64,000 nucleotides of DNA, from the NCBI RefSeq assembly GCF_025263265.1, contig NZ_CP079869.1:2170001-2234000 (forward strand). Reading direction: 5' to 3'. A program made the position numbers and the translations under genes. Positions 38,503 to 47,546 of the stretch are shown in pieces (position 1 is the stretch's first letter; every line of letters begins with the position of its first letter). This DNA comes from Mycobacterium sp. SMC-4. Lineage in GTDB: Bacteria > Actinomycetota > Actinomycetes > Mycobacteriales > Mycobacteriaceae. The notes under the pieces were generated by a model. It had not been told where the DNA came from and ran no database searches. It saw only the letters and a list, made by a program, of their open reading frames with translations.

Positions 38503-38624
38503 CCTGCCGGCGGCTCCGCGCCGGCTCGCCAATTCGCTGATCCGGGCACGTCATTTACGGTCCAGACAATTTGCCATGTTAGATTCCAGCAAGCGATGGT
38601 GCTCAGTGGAGGGGATGACCGCAC

Positions 38625-40289
38625 ATGACGCTTGGGCCGTACACGGGGTGGGCAAACTACAGGCGGGCAACCAGGCAATGGCTTCTGGCCGGCACCGGTG
38701 GCGCGACGGTGATCGGTGTGGGGTTGCTGTTCGGAATGGATGCGGCCCCGACCGAGGTTGCCGCACTCGACATTGCACTGGCGTCGACAGAATCTGCACT
38801 GGAGCCTGAATCTACTGCTCAGAGGGGTTTCTGGTGGTGGGAATCGACGAGTTCTCGCAGTAGCGGCGGCAAGGAAGCTCCCAGCGGGCTCACCTATGCG
38901 GCCCTGGGTCTGCGTCCGATGGTGGGCCCCGGTGGCTGGCTGATCGGCGACGGACTCGATGCTGCGCAGGACTGTCAGGGCGCCGCCTGCAAAGGCGGTA
39001 ATGGCGGTCTGCTGTTCGGCAACGGCGGAAACGGTGCGCGGGGTGGCAACGGTGGCAACGGGGGATTGTTTGGCGGTAACGGCGGCCACGGGGGCGACGG
39101 CTATTACCCGGGACAAAACGGCGGCAATGGGGGCAGCGTCGGGCTGTTCGCGACGACCGGTGACGGCGGCGACGGCGGGCACGGCGCAGACGGAACGGTC
39201 GGGATCGCCGGCGGCAACGGCGGCGCCGGCGGGGCTGCCGGTCGGCTGCACGGCAACGGCGGCAACGGCGGCAACGGCGGGGCAGGTGGAGCGGGCTTCG
39301 ACGGGGTGAATTTTCCCGGCCGCGGACAAGCTGCCACCGGCAATCCGAACTACCTCGGCGTGACCGGCCTGCCGTACAGCAATCGGGTCACCGACGACAT
39401 CTTGCGCGGACGCGATGGCGGACGCGGGGCCGACGGTCGCTCCGGTACCGACCAGGCCGGCGGCAAAGGTGGTCAAGGTCAGGGCACGACCTCACTGTTC
39501 AGCCCGCGCCACACATGGACCATCGGCGGGGCCGGCGGCGCCGGTGGCAACGGCGCGGGTTACGGCGCGGGCGGTGACGGCGGGAACGCCGGACTGGCCC
39601 AGGACACCAGCCCGGGCGCCGGAGTGTTCGGCAACGAAGGTGGCGCCGGCGGCACCGGAGGTATCGGGGCGCGCGGCGGTCATGGCGGTGCCGGTGGTGA
39701 CGTAAAGATCGGTCAGGGCCTCGGTTTCGGTGGAGTCGGGGGCGATGGCGGCGACGGCGGTGTCGGAGCGGCGGGCTTGACCGGAACCCCGGGAGGCAAC
39801 GGGGGAGCAGGAGGGCGCAGCGGTCAACTCACCGGCGACGGCGGTAACGGTGGTGTCGGGGGCGCCGGCGGCACTGGCGGCAACGGTGCTGCGGGTGGTG
39901 ACGGCGGCAACGGCGGTCGAGGCGGCAGTGATGTCTCCGGTCCGAACGCGGGACCGGTGGAAGCCGGGGCCGGCGGTAACGGCGGACGTGGCGGCACCGG
40001 CGGTGCCGGCGGCGACGGGGGCGCCGGCGGCACTGGTGGCCGCGGCGGTTCGGGAAGCGAACAGGGCAAATCCGGCGTAGCCGGCGATGACGGTGCCATC
40101 GGCGGCGGCGGGCGCGGTGGCGTCGGCGGCCGCGGCGGCGACGGTGGCCCGTCCGGTGACGGTGCCCTGGGTTCGTCCGGGCTGTCGGGCGCCAAGGGCA
40201 GCGGACCGACCGGAAGCCGCGGCGGCAGTGGCGGCGAGGGCGGATCGGGCGGCAGTGGCAACGGAGCCCGATCGGCCAACACGAGGTGA
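38625..40289 (+). CDS. PGRS-like glycine-rich protein lacking a PE domain
   Basis: A 554-residue protein. After a short basic start and one hydrophobic segment (about 20-38), a 70-residue linker leads to PMVGPGGWLIGDGLDAAQDC, matching the GRPLIG-NG junction of PE_PGRS proteins. From about residue 120 onward the sequence is GGxGG-rich (GGNGGLLFGNGGNGARGG...), a PGRS domain of some 430 residues. There is no N-terminal PE helix pair; the first 100 residues differ. The hydrophobic segment may be a signal or anchor. GGAGGGG lies 10-16 bases upstream. Function unknown; PGRS domains are surface-exposed in M. tuberculosis. Confidence 0.85.
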   Translation: MTLGPYTGWANYRRATRQWLLAGTGGATVIGVGLLFGMDAAPTEVAALDIALASTESALEPESTAQRGFWWWESTSSRSSGGKEAPSGLTYAALGLRPMVGPGGWLIGDGLDAAQDCQGAACKGGNGGLLFGNGGNGARGGNGGNGGLFGGNGGHGGDGYYPGQNGGNGGSVGLFATTGDGGDGGHGADGTVGIAGGNGGAGGAAGRLHGNGGNGGNGGAGGAGFDGVNFPGRGQAATGNPNYLGVTGLPYSNRVTDDILRGRDGGRGADGRSGTDQAGGKGGQGQGTTSLFSPRHTWTIGGAGGAGGNGAGYGAGGDGGNAGLAQDTSPGAGVFGNEGGAGGTGGIGARGGHGGAGGDVKIGQGLGFGGVGGDGGDGGVGAAGLTGTPGGNGGAGGRSGQLTGDGGNGGVGGAGGTGGNGAAGGDGGNGGRGGSDVSGPNAGPVEAGAGGNGGRGGTGGAGGDGGAGGTGGRGGSGSEQGKSGVAGDDGAIGGGGRGGVGGRGGDGGPSGDGALGSSGLSGAKGSGPTGSRGGSGGEGGSGGSGNGARSANTR

Positions 40290-40358
40290 TCCGTCGGCAG
40301 TGAGCCGCCGTAAGGGTCAGCCTGTGGGAACGACCTCGGTCACGCAGCCACGCGACAC

Positions 40359-41831
40359 CTAGTCCAGGTAGTCCCGCAACACCTGTGAGCGGCTCGGATG
40401 GCGCAGCTTGCTCATGGTCTTCGATTCGATCTGGCGGATGCGTTCACGCGTGACGCCGTAGACCTGCCCGATCTCGTCGAGAGTGCGCGGCTGGCCGTCG
40501 GTAAGACCGAACCGCAGCCGCACCACACCGGCCTCGCGCTCGGACAGGGTTTCCAGCACCGACTGCAGCTGATCTTGCAGCAGCGTGAAGGACACCGCGT
40601 CGACAGCCACCACAGCTTCGCTGTCCTCGATGAAGTCGCCGAGCTGGCTGTCGCCCTCGTCGCCGATGGTCTGATCCAGCGAGATGGGCTCGCGCGCATA
40701 CTGCTGGATCTCCAGCACCTTCTCCGGAGTGATGTCCATCTCCTTGGCGAGCTCCTCGGGCGTGGGCTCGCGACCCAGGTCCTGCAGCAGCTCACGCTGG
40801 ATGCGTCCCAGCTTGTTGATGACCTCCACCATGTGCACCGGGATACGGATGGTGCGGGCCTGGTCGGCCATCGCACGGGTGATGGCCTGGCGGATCCACC
40901 AGGTCGCGTAGGTAGAGAACTTGTAACCCTTGGTGTAGTCGAACTTCTCGACGGCGCGGATCAAGCCCAGGTTGCCCTCTTGGATGAGGTCCAGGAATGC
41001 CATGCCGCGGCCGGTGTAGCGCTTGGCCAGCGACACCACCAGCCGCAGGTTGGCTTCGAGCAGGTGGTTTTTGGCGCGGTCGCCGTCGCGGCAGATCCAC
41101 ATCATGTCGCGGCGCTGCGCGGCGGGTAGCTTCTCGCCCTTCTCGGCGTGCTCGGCCATCAACTGGGTGGCGTACAGGCCGGCCTCGATGCGCTTGGCGA
41201 GCTCGACCTCCTCCTCGGCGTTGAGCAGGGCGACCTTGCCGATCTGCTTGAGGTAGGCGCGGACCGAATCGGCTGACGCGGTGAGCTCGGCATCCTTGCG
41301 GGCCTGTCGCAGGGCTTCGGATTCTTCTTCGTCCCAGACGAAATCGCCCGACGCCTTGTCCTTGTCGGAGGGTTCGTCGATATCGTCGTCGGCATCGTCG
41401 GCCTTGGCTGCCGCATCGCCCTTGGCAGTAGCGGCGCCGGCCTCGGCCGGTTCTTCGTCGGCGGTGGCGCCATCAACGCCGTCAGCGGCGTCTTCGACGT
41501 CGATGTCAGCCAGATCGATGTCGGCCTCCTCGACGTCGAGTTCCTCGCCTGGCTCGACTTCGAGGTCCTCGGCTGCTCCACCGGCGAGGTCGTCGTCAGC
41601 GACCTCGGGACTGGCGGCGGTGGCCTTCTTCGCGCGGCTTCGGGGCGCCGGTGCGTCGGCAGACTTGGCTGCACGTGATTTGGCGGCCTTGGCCGGTGCG
41701 CTCTTGGCGGCCTTCTTGGCCGGAGCCGAGCCGTTGGCTGTCTTGGCCGCGGCAGCCTTCTTCGCTGGTGTCTTGGTGGCGGTGCGCTTCACCGGCTCCT
41801 CGGTTGCCGGGCTTGCCTTTGTCGCTGCCAC
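40359..41831 (-). CDS. sigA: Principal RNA polymerase sigma factor SigA
   Basis: A 490-residue housekeeping sigma factor. GTG 41831 (VAATKAS) is chosen because GAGAGG lies six bases upstream and homologues start there; GTG 41837 is the alternative. A Lys/Ala/Pro-rich basic N-terminus and an Asp/Glu-rich stretch (85-175) are region 1.1. Regions 1.2-4.2 follow, with [23 protein letters not shown], the -10-binding region 2.4 ([21 protein letters not shown]) and the -35-binding region 4.2 ([21 protein letters not shown]). It is transcribed away from ppgK. Confidence 0.98.
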   Translation of the reverse strand: MAATKASPATEEPVKRTATKTPAKKAAAAKTANGSAPAKKAAKSAPAKAAKSRAAKSADAPAPRSRAKKATAASPEVADDDLAGGAAEDLEVEPGEELDVEEADIDLADIDVEDAADGVDGATADEEPAEAGAATAKGDAAAKADDADDDIDEPSDKDKASGDFVWDEEESEALRQARKDAELTASADSVRAYLKQIGKVALLNAEEEVELAKRIEAGLYATQLMAEHAEKGEKLPAAQRRDMMWICRDGDRAKNHLLEANLRLVVSLAKRYTGRGMAFLDLIQEGNLGLIRAVEKFDYTKGYKFSTYATWWIRQAITRAMADQARTIRIPVHMVEVINKLGRIQRELLQDLGREPTPEELAKEMDITPEKVLEIQQYAREPISLDQTIGDEGDSQLGDFIEDSEAVVAVDAVSFTLLQDQLQSVLETLSEREAGVVRLRFGLTDGQPRTLDEIGQVYGVTRERIRQIESKTMSKLRHPSRSQVLRDYLD

Positions 41832-41964
41832 GTACACCCTCTCGGTCGTGCGGTCTCGGCGCGCAGTCGTGCGCCACCGAAATTGGGTCGGCTATGTCGA
41901 TGTCGGCGTGATCTCAAAGTCGGGATGCTCCGCCGCGGTGTGGGCTGGGCGGTCGCCAGTGACC

Positions 41965-41970
41965 ATTGTA
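41965..41970 (-). promoter_or_regulatory. sigA: Candidate -10 of sigA
   Basis: Minus-strand TACAAT is a good -10 and would give a leader of about 127 bases. No strong -35 is seen. Confidence 0.4.
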
Positions 41971-42052
41971 ACGACAGTGCGGGGCCCTCCGTGCCCGGCG
42001 GGGAAATCGACGCGCCGCCTCGCACCCGTCACCGGACAGAATTCCTGGGTTA

Positions 42053-42829
42053 CTACGCAGTAGCGGTGACATCTATCTCGGCGGCCATCGCGGCGCCGAC
42101 GATGCCCGCGCTGTTGAGCAGCGCCGCGGGAACCACCGGCGTACGGTTCTGCAGCAGCGGGATCCATTTGTCGGCCTTGCGGCTGATGCCGCCGCCGGCG
42201 ATGAACAGATCCGGCCAGATCGCGTTCTCGATGGCCACCAGCACTTTGGTGACTTCCTTGGTCCAGCGCTCGTAAGACCAGCCTTTGGCTTCCTTGACCG
42301 AGCTGGCGGCCCGGTGCTCGGCTTCCTTTCCGCCCACCTCGAGGTGGCCGAACTCGGTGTTGGGCAGCAGGGCACCGTTGTGGATCACCGCCGAGCCGAT
42401 TCCGGTGCCGAATGTCAGTAGCACGATGACGCCGGTGTGGCCGCGGCCGGCGCCGTACCTCTCCTCGGCCAGCCCGGCGGCGTCGGCGTCGTTGAGCACC
42501 GTCACGCGGTGGCCGGGCAGTGCATCGCCGATTACCTGTGCAGCGTTGCGACCGATCCATGTCGGGTCGACGTTGGCCGCGGTGCGCACGATCCCGTCGG
42601 CCACCACACCGGGATAGGTCACACCTAGCGGTCCGTCCCAGCCGAAGTGCGCGACCACCTCTGCGATGGTGATGGCCACCGCCTCGGGGGTGGCCGGCTG
42701 CGGCGTCAACAGCTTGAAGCGGTCACCGATCAGTGATCCGGTGTCGAGGTCGACGATCCCGCCCTTGACCCCGCTGCCACCGACGTCGATCCCGAACCCG
42801 TGGCGCGGTGCCGGCCCTGTGGCGCCCAT
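42053..42829 (-). CDS. ppgK: Polyphosphate glucokinase PpgK
   Basis: A 258-residue ROK-family kinase phosphorylating glucose with polyphosphate or ATP. N-terminal phosphate loop GIDVGGSGVKGGIVD (about 13-27), catalytic Asp in NDADAAGLAE, the second phosphate motif LLTFGTGIGSA and the EFGHLEVGGKEAEHRA region are present, the last contributing to polyphosphate use. It corresponds to Rv2702 and stands next to sigA as in M. tuberculosis. It is divergent from suhB by 101 bases. Confidence 0.95.
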   Translation of the reverse strand: MGATGPAPRHGFGIDVGGSGVKGGIVDLDTGSLIGDRFKLLTPQPATPEAVAITIAEVVAHFGWDGPLGVTYPGVVADGIVRTAANVDPTWIGRNAAQVIGDALPGHRVTVLNDADAAGLAEERYGAGRGHTGVIVLLTFGTGIGSAVIHNGALLPNTEFGHLEVGGKEAEHRAASSVKEAKGWSYERWTKEVTKVLVAIENAIWPDLFIAGGGISRKADKWIPLLQNRTPVVPAALLNSAGIVGAAMAAEIDVTATA

Positions 42830-42930
42830 GCAAGCTCCTCTGCAGATATCCGAGTGCTCGTCACCCTATCGGCTCGGCACCGCAGACGGCGGCCGTCGCA
42901 GCACCGGCGCCGGTGTGCTGCGATGGTGTC

Positions 42931-43791
42931 ATGACCCCTGCACAGTCCGATCCGCAGCTGCTTCGCGATGTGGCCGAGCAGTTGGCCACCGAGGCAGCCG
43001 AATTCGTGGTGCTTTGCCGCCAGGAGGTCTTCGGTGACAGTGCGGGGTCGGGATCCTCGGACGGCGACGCGGCGGTACGGACGAAGAGCACCCCCACCGA
43101 TCCGGTGACCATCGTCGACACCGAGACCGAACGGCTGTTGCGCACCCGCATCGGCGAGCTACGGCCCGGTGAGCGCATCCTCGGCGAGGAGGAGGGTGGG
43201 CCGGGCGGCTCCGGCGACGGCGAGCTCACCTGGGTGCTGGACCCGATCGATGGGACGGTCAACTTCCTGTACGGCATCCCGGCCTTCGCGGTGTCGGTCG
43301 GAGTCCAGCGCCACGGGGTTTCGGTCGCCGGTGCGGTCGCCGATGTGGCCGGCGCAGCGCTCTACTCAGCCGCTCGGGGATGTGGCGCCCACGTTCGCCG
43401 AGGCGGGGTGAGCCAAGCGTTGTCGTGCAGCGGGTCCGATGATCTGTCGACCGCCTTGATCGGCACCGGCTTCTCATATGAGCGGTCGCGCCGCCAGGGT
43501 CAGGGAGAGGTCGTCGCGCGGCTGCTGCCGCAGGTGCGAGATCTGCGCAGGATCGGCTCGTGCGCACTGGATCTGTGCATGGTGGCCGCAGGACGGCTGG
43601 ACGGCTACTACGAGGATGGCGTGCAACTCTGGGATTGGGCGGCCGGCGCATTGATTGCCGCGGAGGCCGGTGCGCACGTACGGCTGCCGACTCGCCGCAG
43701 CGGTGTGGGCATGGTGGTCGCCGCGGGCCCGGGAATCAGCGCCGCGTTCGACGACCTGCTGCTGCGATGTGGCGCTACCGAGGCCCCCTGA
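42931..43791 (+). CDS. suhB: Inositol-1-monophosphatase SuhB
   Basis: A 286-residue Mg2+-dependent phosphatase of the FIG/IMPase family, supplying inositol for mycobacterial phosphatidylinositol and mycothiol. Metal motifs are GEEEGG, LDPIDGTVNF and the C-terminal WDWAAGALIAAEAG. A Gly/Ser-rich insert (about 40-47) lies near the N-terminus. Start at ATG 42931; the frame is open upstream but without homology. It corresponds to Rv2701c. Its stop is nine bases from the stop of the convergent cei gene. Confidence 0.93.
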   Translation: MTPAQSDPQLLRDVAEQLATEAAEFVVLCRQEVFGDSAGSGSSDGDAAVRTKSTPTDPVTIVDTETERLLRTRIGELRPGERILGEEEGGPGGSGDGELTWVLDPIDGTVNFLYGIPAFAVSVGVQRHGVSVAGAVADVAGAALYSAARGCGAHVRRGGVSQALSCSGSDDLSTALIGTGFSYERSRRQGQGEVVARLLPQVRDLRRIGSCALDLCMVAAGRLDGYYEDGVQLWDWAAGALIAAEAGAHVRLPTRRSGVGMVVAAGPGISAAFDDLLLRCGATEAP

Positions 43792-43800
43792 TCGAGGACT

Positions 43801-44454
43801 TCAGCACGAGCCGGTGTGGATCCTGCTGAGTAGCGACGGATCGGCGGGCTGGGTGGCATCGGGTACCAGGCTGGCCAGCACGGCGTCGATGTCGTCACTG
43901 CGAGTCAGCTCGTCGAAGTCGGTGCCGATCGCCAGATCGACGGAGTCGTCGCTGCGTTGGTCCTGGTAGAGCTCGGTGCACGGAGCCACCAGCCAGACCG
44001 CGGCCGCGGCGGCCTGCCCGGACGGCCCGAATCGGATCTGGCCCTGGCATTGCAGTCGCGTGGTGGCGTAGACGGTGTCGTTACTGGCCTCCGGGTCGGC
44101 GAACCCGAGGTCGCGCAGCGCTCCGGCGACTTCGGCAGCTTGGCCACCCTGGCCGCTGGCGTTGAGCACCCGAATCCTGGTGTCGGCCAGCTTGGCGGGC
44201 ATCACCTCGGTCATCGCGGCCCGTGATACCGGCTCCAGCACGGGCATGGCGGCGTTCGGGTCGGACGGGGCCGGCGGTGGATTGCAGGCCGCCGCTTCGT
44301 GCACGTCGGCCGGCCGGGACAGCGCGATCACCCACACCAGCAGGGTGATGACCGCCAAGGCTGCGAACATCACCGCACCGGGCACCAGGTTGCGGCGACG
44401 AAACGGCCGCCCGTGTTTGTCGAACGCCGTTCCGCCGGTGATTTGCGCGACCAC
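43801..44454 (-). CDS. cei: Cell-envelope integrity protein Cei
   Basis: A 217-residue single-pass membrane protein from GTG 44454 (VVAQITGGTAFDKHGRPFRRRN), chosen by similarity to the M. tuberculosis homologue; GTG 44463 is the alternative. A membrane helix (about 29-48) follows the basic start, then an outside LytR_C-type domain (IRVLNASGQGGQAAEVAGALRDLGF). Three or four Cys residues (ACNPPP, LQCQG, VAPCTE, HTGSC) could make disulfides. Rv2700 (Cei) is needed for envelope integrity and virulence in M. tuberculosis. A CRP-like site lies 65 bases upstream. Confidence 0.88.
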   Translation of the reverse strand: MVAQITGGTAFDKHGRPFRRRNLVPGAVMFAALAVITLLVWVIALSRPADVHEAAACNPPPAPSDPNAAMPVLEPVSRAAMTEVMPAKLADTRIRVLNASGQGGQAAEVAGALRDLGFADPEASNDTVYATTRLQCQGQIRFGPSGQAAAAAVWLVAPCTELYQDQRSDDSVDLAIGTDFDELTRSDDIDAVLASLVPDATQPADPSLLSRIHTGSC

Positions 44455-44518
44455 GCTGAGCACTCTAGAGGTCGCGGCTCAGCGCCCCGACCGGCGTGAA
44501 CGTTCGTACCCGGGAAAT

Positions 44519-44534
44519 TGTGATGTATCTCACA
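44519..44534 (+). promoter_or_regulatory. CRP-like palindrome TGTGA-N6-TCACA
   Basis: TGTGATGTATCTCACA is a perfect CRP/Cmr-type site between the divergent cei and DUF4193 genes. TAGTCT at 44536-44541, a possible -10 for the DUF4193 gene, begins right after it, so a regulator could act on either gene. Confidence 0.7.
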
Positions 44535-44641
44535 TTAGTCTAGGTGGTATTCCGGGCACGAATCGTTTGGGGAATGCGTTCGACGCTGGTACAAAGCAAC
44601 GCTGCAACGAGCTTCACGTGAGCTTCCAAGAGGGGACGAGG

Positions 44642-44944
44642 ATGGCTACTGATTACGACGCCCCAAGGCGCACCGAGACCGACGACGTTTCCGAGGACTC
44701 ACTCGAGGAACTGAAGGCGCGGCGCAACGAAGCTCAGTCGGCTGTCGTTGACGTCGACGAGTCTGAAACCGCTGAATCTTTCGAGCTGCCCGGCGCCGAT
44801 CTCTCCGGCGAAGAACTGTCGGTACGGGTGATTCCCAAACAGGCCGACGAGTTCACCTGTTCGAGCTGTTTCCTGGTCCACCACCGCAGCCGACTGGCCA
44901 GTGAGAAGAACGGCATGATGATCTGCTCGGACTGCGCGGCCTGA
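44642..44944 (+). CDS. DUF4193 zinc-ribbon protein
   Basis: A 100-residue protein from ATG 44642 with AGGGGACGAGG just upstream. An acidic N-terminal half (DDVSEDSLEELKARRNEAQSAVVDVDESE) leads to a CxxC/CxxC zinc ribbon (FTCSSCFLVHHRSRLASEKNGMMICSDCAA). This is the conserved actinobacterial DUF4193 family (Rv2699c type). RNA-polymerase-binding or nucleic-acid roles have been proposed for similar ribbons but none is established. It is convergent with DUF3093. Confidence 0.88.
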   Translation: MATDYDAPRRTETDDVSEDSLEELKARRNEAQSAVVDVDESETAESFELPGADLSGEELSVRVIPKQADEFTCSSCFLVHHRSRLASEKNGMMICSDCAA

Positions 44945-44955
44945 CCGCCGCGCCG

Positions 44956-45432
44956 CTACTTCTGCAACGCGGCCAGCACTTTGTCCGGATGCTTGGTGCT
45001 GACCAGCCAATACGGGGTTGGGTCATCCGGGTCGTCGAGTACCACCAGGACCATCGGGCCCACCCATGCGCGGTGGACGACGTAGGCTGCGGGGTCCAGT
45101 TGTCGCCCCAGCGCAGCGGATTTGGCCGTCTTCGGCACTTCGGCGGTACGCGCCATCACGTCGGTCGGCAGGTGCGCTCCGCCGACCCACAGCTGCGTCT
45201 GTCCGGCGGATTCCACGACGCGCACCTCAAGGCGGCCCAGCCAGGTCAGGATGACGCCGGCAACCACCAGCAGCGTGGCGAACGGCACCCAGTCCGGCAA
45301 CCCGGGCAGGCCCCGTTGGAACACCACAGCGATCACCGCGGCCACGCCCATCGCCGGCGGCCACCACCACCAGGGAACCCACAGCCGCTCCCGGTAGCGA
45401 ACCATTTGCGTCGTGGCGCGCGTGTCGGACAC
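44956..45432 (-). CDS. DUF3093 membrane protein
   Basis: A 158-residue protein. GTG 45432 is chosen because the minus-strand -10 TACTCT ends 7-8 bases before it (leaderless); ATG 45405 is the alternative. Two hydrophobic segments (about 20-38 and 44-62) follow [17 protein letters not shown] beta-rich C-terminal domain follows ([23 protein letters not shown]). It is the Rv2698 type, next to dut. Function unknown. Confidence 0.82.
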   Translation of the reverse strand: MSDTRATTQMVRYRERLWVPWWWWPPAMGVAAVIAVVFQRGLPGLPDWVPFATLLVVAGVILTWLGRLEVRVVESAGQTQLWVGGAHLPTDVMARTAEVPKTAKSAALGRQLDPAAYVVHRAWVGPMVLVVLDDPDDPTPYWLVSTKHPDKVLAALQK

Positions 45433-45439
45433 CCGGCCA

Positions 45440-45449
45440 AGAGTAGTCT
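45440..45449. promoter_or_regulatory. Overlapping divergent -10 elements of DUF3093 and dut
   Basis: Plus-strand TAGTCT (45444-45449) is the -10 of dut and minus-strand TACTCT (45445-45440) the -10 of the DUF3093 gene. They share two bases. Each lies 7-9 bases from its GTG start, so both mRNAs are probably leaderless. Confidence 0.5.
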
Positions 45450-45457
45450 TTGACGTC

Positions 45458-45922
45458 GTGTCCACCTCTCTGGCGGTAGTGCGACTGGATCGCGGGTTGC
45501 CGCTGCCCAGCCGCGCACACGACGGCGATGCCGGGGTCGATCTCTTCAGCGCCGAGGACGTCGAGCTTGCCCCCGGCGCGCGGGCGCTGGTCTCGACCGG
45601 GATCGCGGTGGCAATTCCGGTCGGCATGGTCGGGCTGGTCCATCCGCGTTCTGGATTGGCTGCGCGGGTGGGTCTTTCGATCGTGAACAGTCCGGGCACC
45701 ATCGACGCTGGCTATCGCGGCGAGGTCAAGGTGTCGTTGATCAACCTGGACCCGGCCACGCCGATCGCGATCCGGCGCGGGGATCGCATCGCCCAACTGC
45801 TGGTGCAGCGCGTGGAACTGCCCGAGTTGGTCGAGGTGACATCGTTCGACGAGGCGGGTTTGACCGCAACCGCTCGCGGCGAGGGTGGCCACGGGTCATC
45901 GGGGGGACACGCGAGCTTGTGA
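45458..45922 (+). CDS. dut: Deoxyuridine 5'-triphosphate nucleotidohydrolase (dUTPase)
   Basis: A 154-residue trimeric dUTPase from GTG 45458 ([10 protein letters not shown]). Motif 1 [11 protein letters not shown], 2 HPRSGLAAR, 3 [16 protein letters not shown], 4 [10 protein letters not shown] and 5 [10 protein letters not shown] are all present. It hydrolyses dUTP to dUMP, keeping uracil out of DNA and feeding dTMP synthesis. The DUF3710 gene follows 15 bases later. It corresponds to Rv2697c. Confidence 0.97.
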   Translation: MSTSLAVVRLDRGLPLPSRAHDGDAGVDLFSAEDVELAPGARALVSTGIAVAIPVGMVGLVHPRSGLAARVGLSIVNSPGTIDAGYRGEVKVSLINLDPATPIAIRRGDRIAQLLVQRVELPELVEVTSFDEAGLTATARGEGGHGSSGGHASL

Positions 45923-45937
45923 GGAGCGAGGACTGAT

Positions 45938-46690
45938 ATGGCATTGAGACGACACCGCAAGGACGAGGACGACAGCGCGCCGGCGCAGCACGGCGAGGTC
46001 GACGAAGAGCTCGAGGGCCCGTTCGACATCGACGACTTCGATGATCCGGCAGTGGCCGAGGTGGCCCGGCTGGATCTAGGGTCGGTGCTGATCCCGATGC
46101 CCGAAGGTGGTCAGGTCCAGGTCGAGATCAACGAAACCGGCGTGCCGAGCGCGATCTGGGTGGTCACGCCGAACGGACGGTTCACCATCGCGGCGTACGC
46201 GGCACCCAAGTCGGCCGGCCTGTGGCGCGAGGTGGCTGCCGAGCTGGCTGAGTCGTTGCGCAAGGACGTGTCGCGGGTCAGCATCGAGGACGGCCCATGG
46301 GGGCGCGAAGTCGTCGGAACCGCGGGCGAGGGCGCGGCGGTCGTGCGCTTCATCGGGGTCGACGGTTACCGCTGGATGGTCCGCTGCGTGGTCAACGGTC
46401 CGGCCGACCGCATCAACGCACTGTGTGAGCAGGCACGAAACGCACTGGCCGATACCGTGGTCCGCCGCGGTGACACCCCGTTGCCGGTGCGCACTCCGCT
46501 GGCCGTGCAGTTGCCCGAGCCGATGGCCGCCCAGCTGGCCGCGGCCCAGGAGCAGGCCGCCGCGCAGCAGGCGCAGGCCTCGGGTCAGCCCGTTCCGCCG
46601 CCAGAGCAGCAACAGTCACCACAGCCGGCGGCGCGCCAGGGCGCGATGGGATCGGCGATGCAGCAGCTGCGCACCAGCATGGGCGGCTGA
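45938..46690 (+). CDS. DUF3710 family protein
   Basis: A 250-residue protein from ATG 45938, GAGGA about 12 bases upstream. An acidic disordered N-terminus (RKDEDDSAPAQHGEVDEELEGPFDIDDFDD) precedes the DUF3710 domain (about 45-185, GSVLIPMPEGGQVQVEINETG... RWMVRCVVNGPADRINALCEQARNAL). A Gln/Pro/Ala-rich tail follows. It is the Rv2696c type downstream of dut. The function is unknown. It resembles some SAM-like or OB-like small domains but I cannot assign one. Confidence 0.86.
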   Translation: MALRRHRKDEDDSAPAQHGEVDEELEGPFDIDDFDDPAVAEVARLDLGSVLIPMPEGGQVQVEINETGVPSAIWVVTPNGRFTIAAYAAPKSAGLWREVAAELAESLRKDVSRVSIEDGPWGREVVGTAGEGAAVVRFIGVDGYRWMVRCVVNGPADRINALCEQARNALADTVVRRGDTPLPVRTPLAVQLPEPMAAQLAAAQEQAAAQQAQASGQPVPPPEQQQSPQPAARQGAMGSAMQQLRTSMGG

Positions 46691-46692
46691 GG

Positions 46693-47409
46693 CTAGCCCG
46701 AATCCGACGCGTCGGTATCGGCCAACGCCGCCAGGCACTGCCTGCCCAGCACGGCCGGATCGGCGCCGATCTGATCCAGCGTGACGGTGCGAAGTGCCGC
46801 GCGTGGCGCCGCGGCGGCCCATTCGACCCCCACCTTGAGCGGGTGAACGGCGTCGTCGACGGCAGACACCACCGCCAACGGCGCCCGGAGTCGCCTCAGG
46901 TCGGTGAGGCAGGGCGCGGTGTAACCGGCCGCCTCGTCCATCGCCGCGGGCAGCGCCGGCCACTGCGCGGCCCAGGAGCGGGTGAGCTCGTCGGCCAGCC
47001 AGCGCGGACTGGATGCTCGCATCTGTGCCGTGGTTGCCGTGAGTCCGTCGCGCCGCAGCGCTCGGGCCGAATAGCGGGCCGCCTGCGCGGCCGCAGCGGT
47101 GGTGGGTTCGCCCGACCAGGCCGGCAGCGCTGCCAGCACCGCCACCGTCTGCTCAGGGTGTGCAAGCGCCCAGGCCAGCGCGACCGCGCCGCCGATGGAC
47201 ACCCCGCCGACGGCGATCGGACCCCTGTGTGCCGCCCCCGCCAGCGCGTCGCGGTACCCAGCGATGAGCCGGTCGGGTTGCGGTGGCGGCGTCACCACCA
47301 CCGCGCCGATGCCCCGCAGTGGTGCCGAAAAAGCCCGAGCGACGAATTCCTCGTCGGATCCGGTTCCGGGCAGCAGGACGATGGTGACGCCGCGGAGGTC
47401 GACCGACAT
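46693..47409 (-). CDS. Alpha/beta-hydrolase-like protein (Rv2695 type)
   Basis: A 238-residue protein from ATG 47409 (MSVDLRGVTIVLLPGTGSDEEFV). GGVSIGGAVALAWAL (about 74-88) is the G-x-S-x-G nucleophile elbow, and DDAVHPLKVG supplies an Asp/His region near the C-terminus. It has no signal peptide. It is convergent with DUF3710, 2 bases between the stops. The further open frame upstream has no family match. Substrate unknown. Confidence 0.82.
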   Translation of the reverse strand: MSVDLRGVTIVLLPGTGSDEEFVARAFSAPLRGIGAVVVTPPPQPDRLIAGYRDALAGAAHRGPIAVGGVSIGGAVALAWALAHPEQTVAVLAALPAWSGEPTTAAAAQAARYSARALRRDGLTATTAQMRASSPRWLADELTRSWAAQWPALPAAMDEAAGYTAPCLTDLRRLRAPLAVVSAVDDAVHPLKVGVEWAAAAPRAALRTVTLDQIGADPAVLGRQCLAALADTDASDSG

Positions 47410-47546
47410 GCCTGTCGATGGTGCCCGGTCGGCTGAACCGCGGTGTGTCGACCCCCTCGTAGTTAGCATCTGGCTACCAAGAGGTCTACCGTGGCGGTCG
47501 TCGGGGTAATCCCCCACAAAGGATTGACAGAAGGTCAGGAGAAGCC

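Noticed and set aside
39000..40280. Repetitive GGCGGC DNA looking like a satellite or CRISPR-like array
   Set aside because: There are no constant-length repeats and spacers; it is codon-level repetition of a PGRS coding region.
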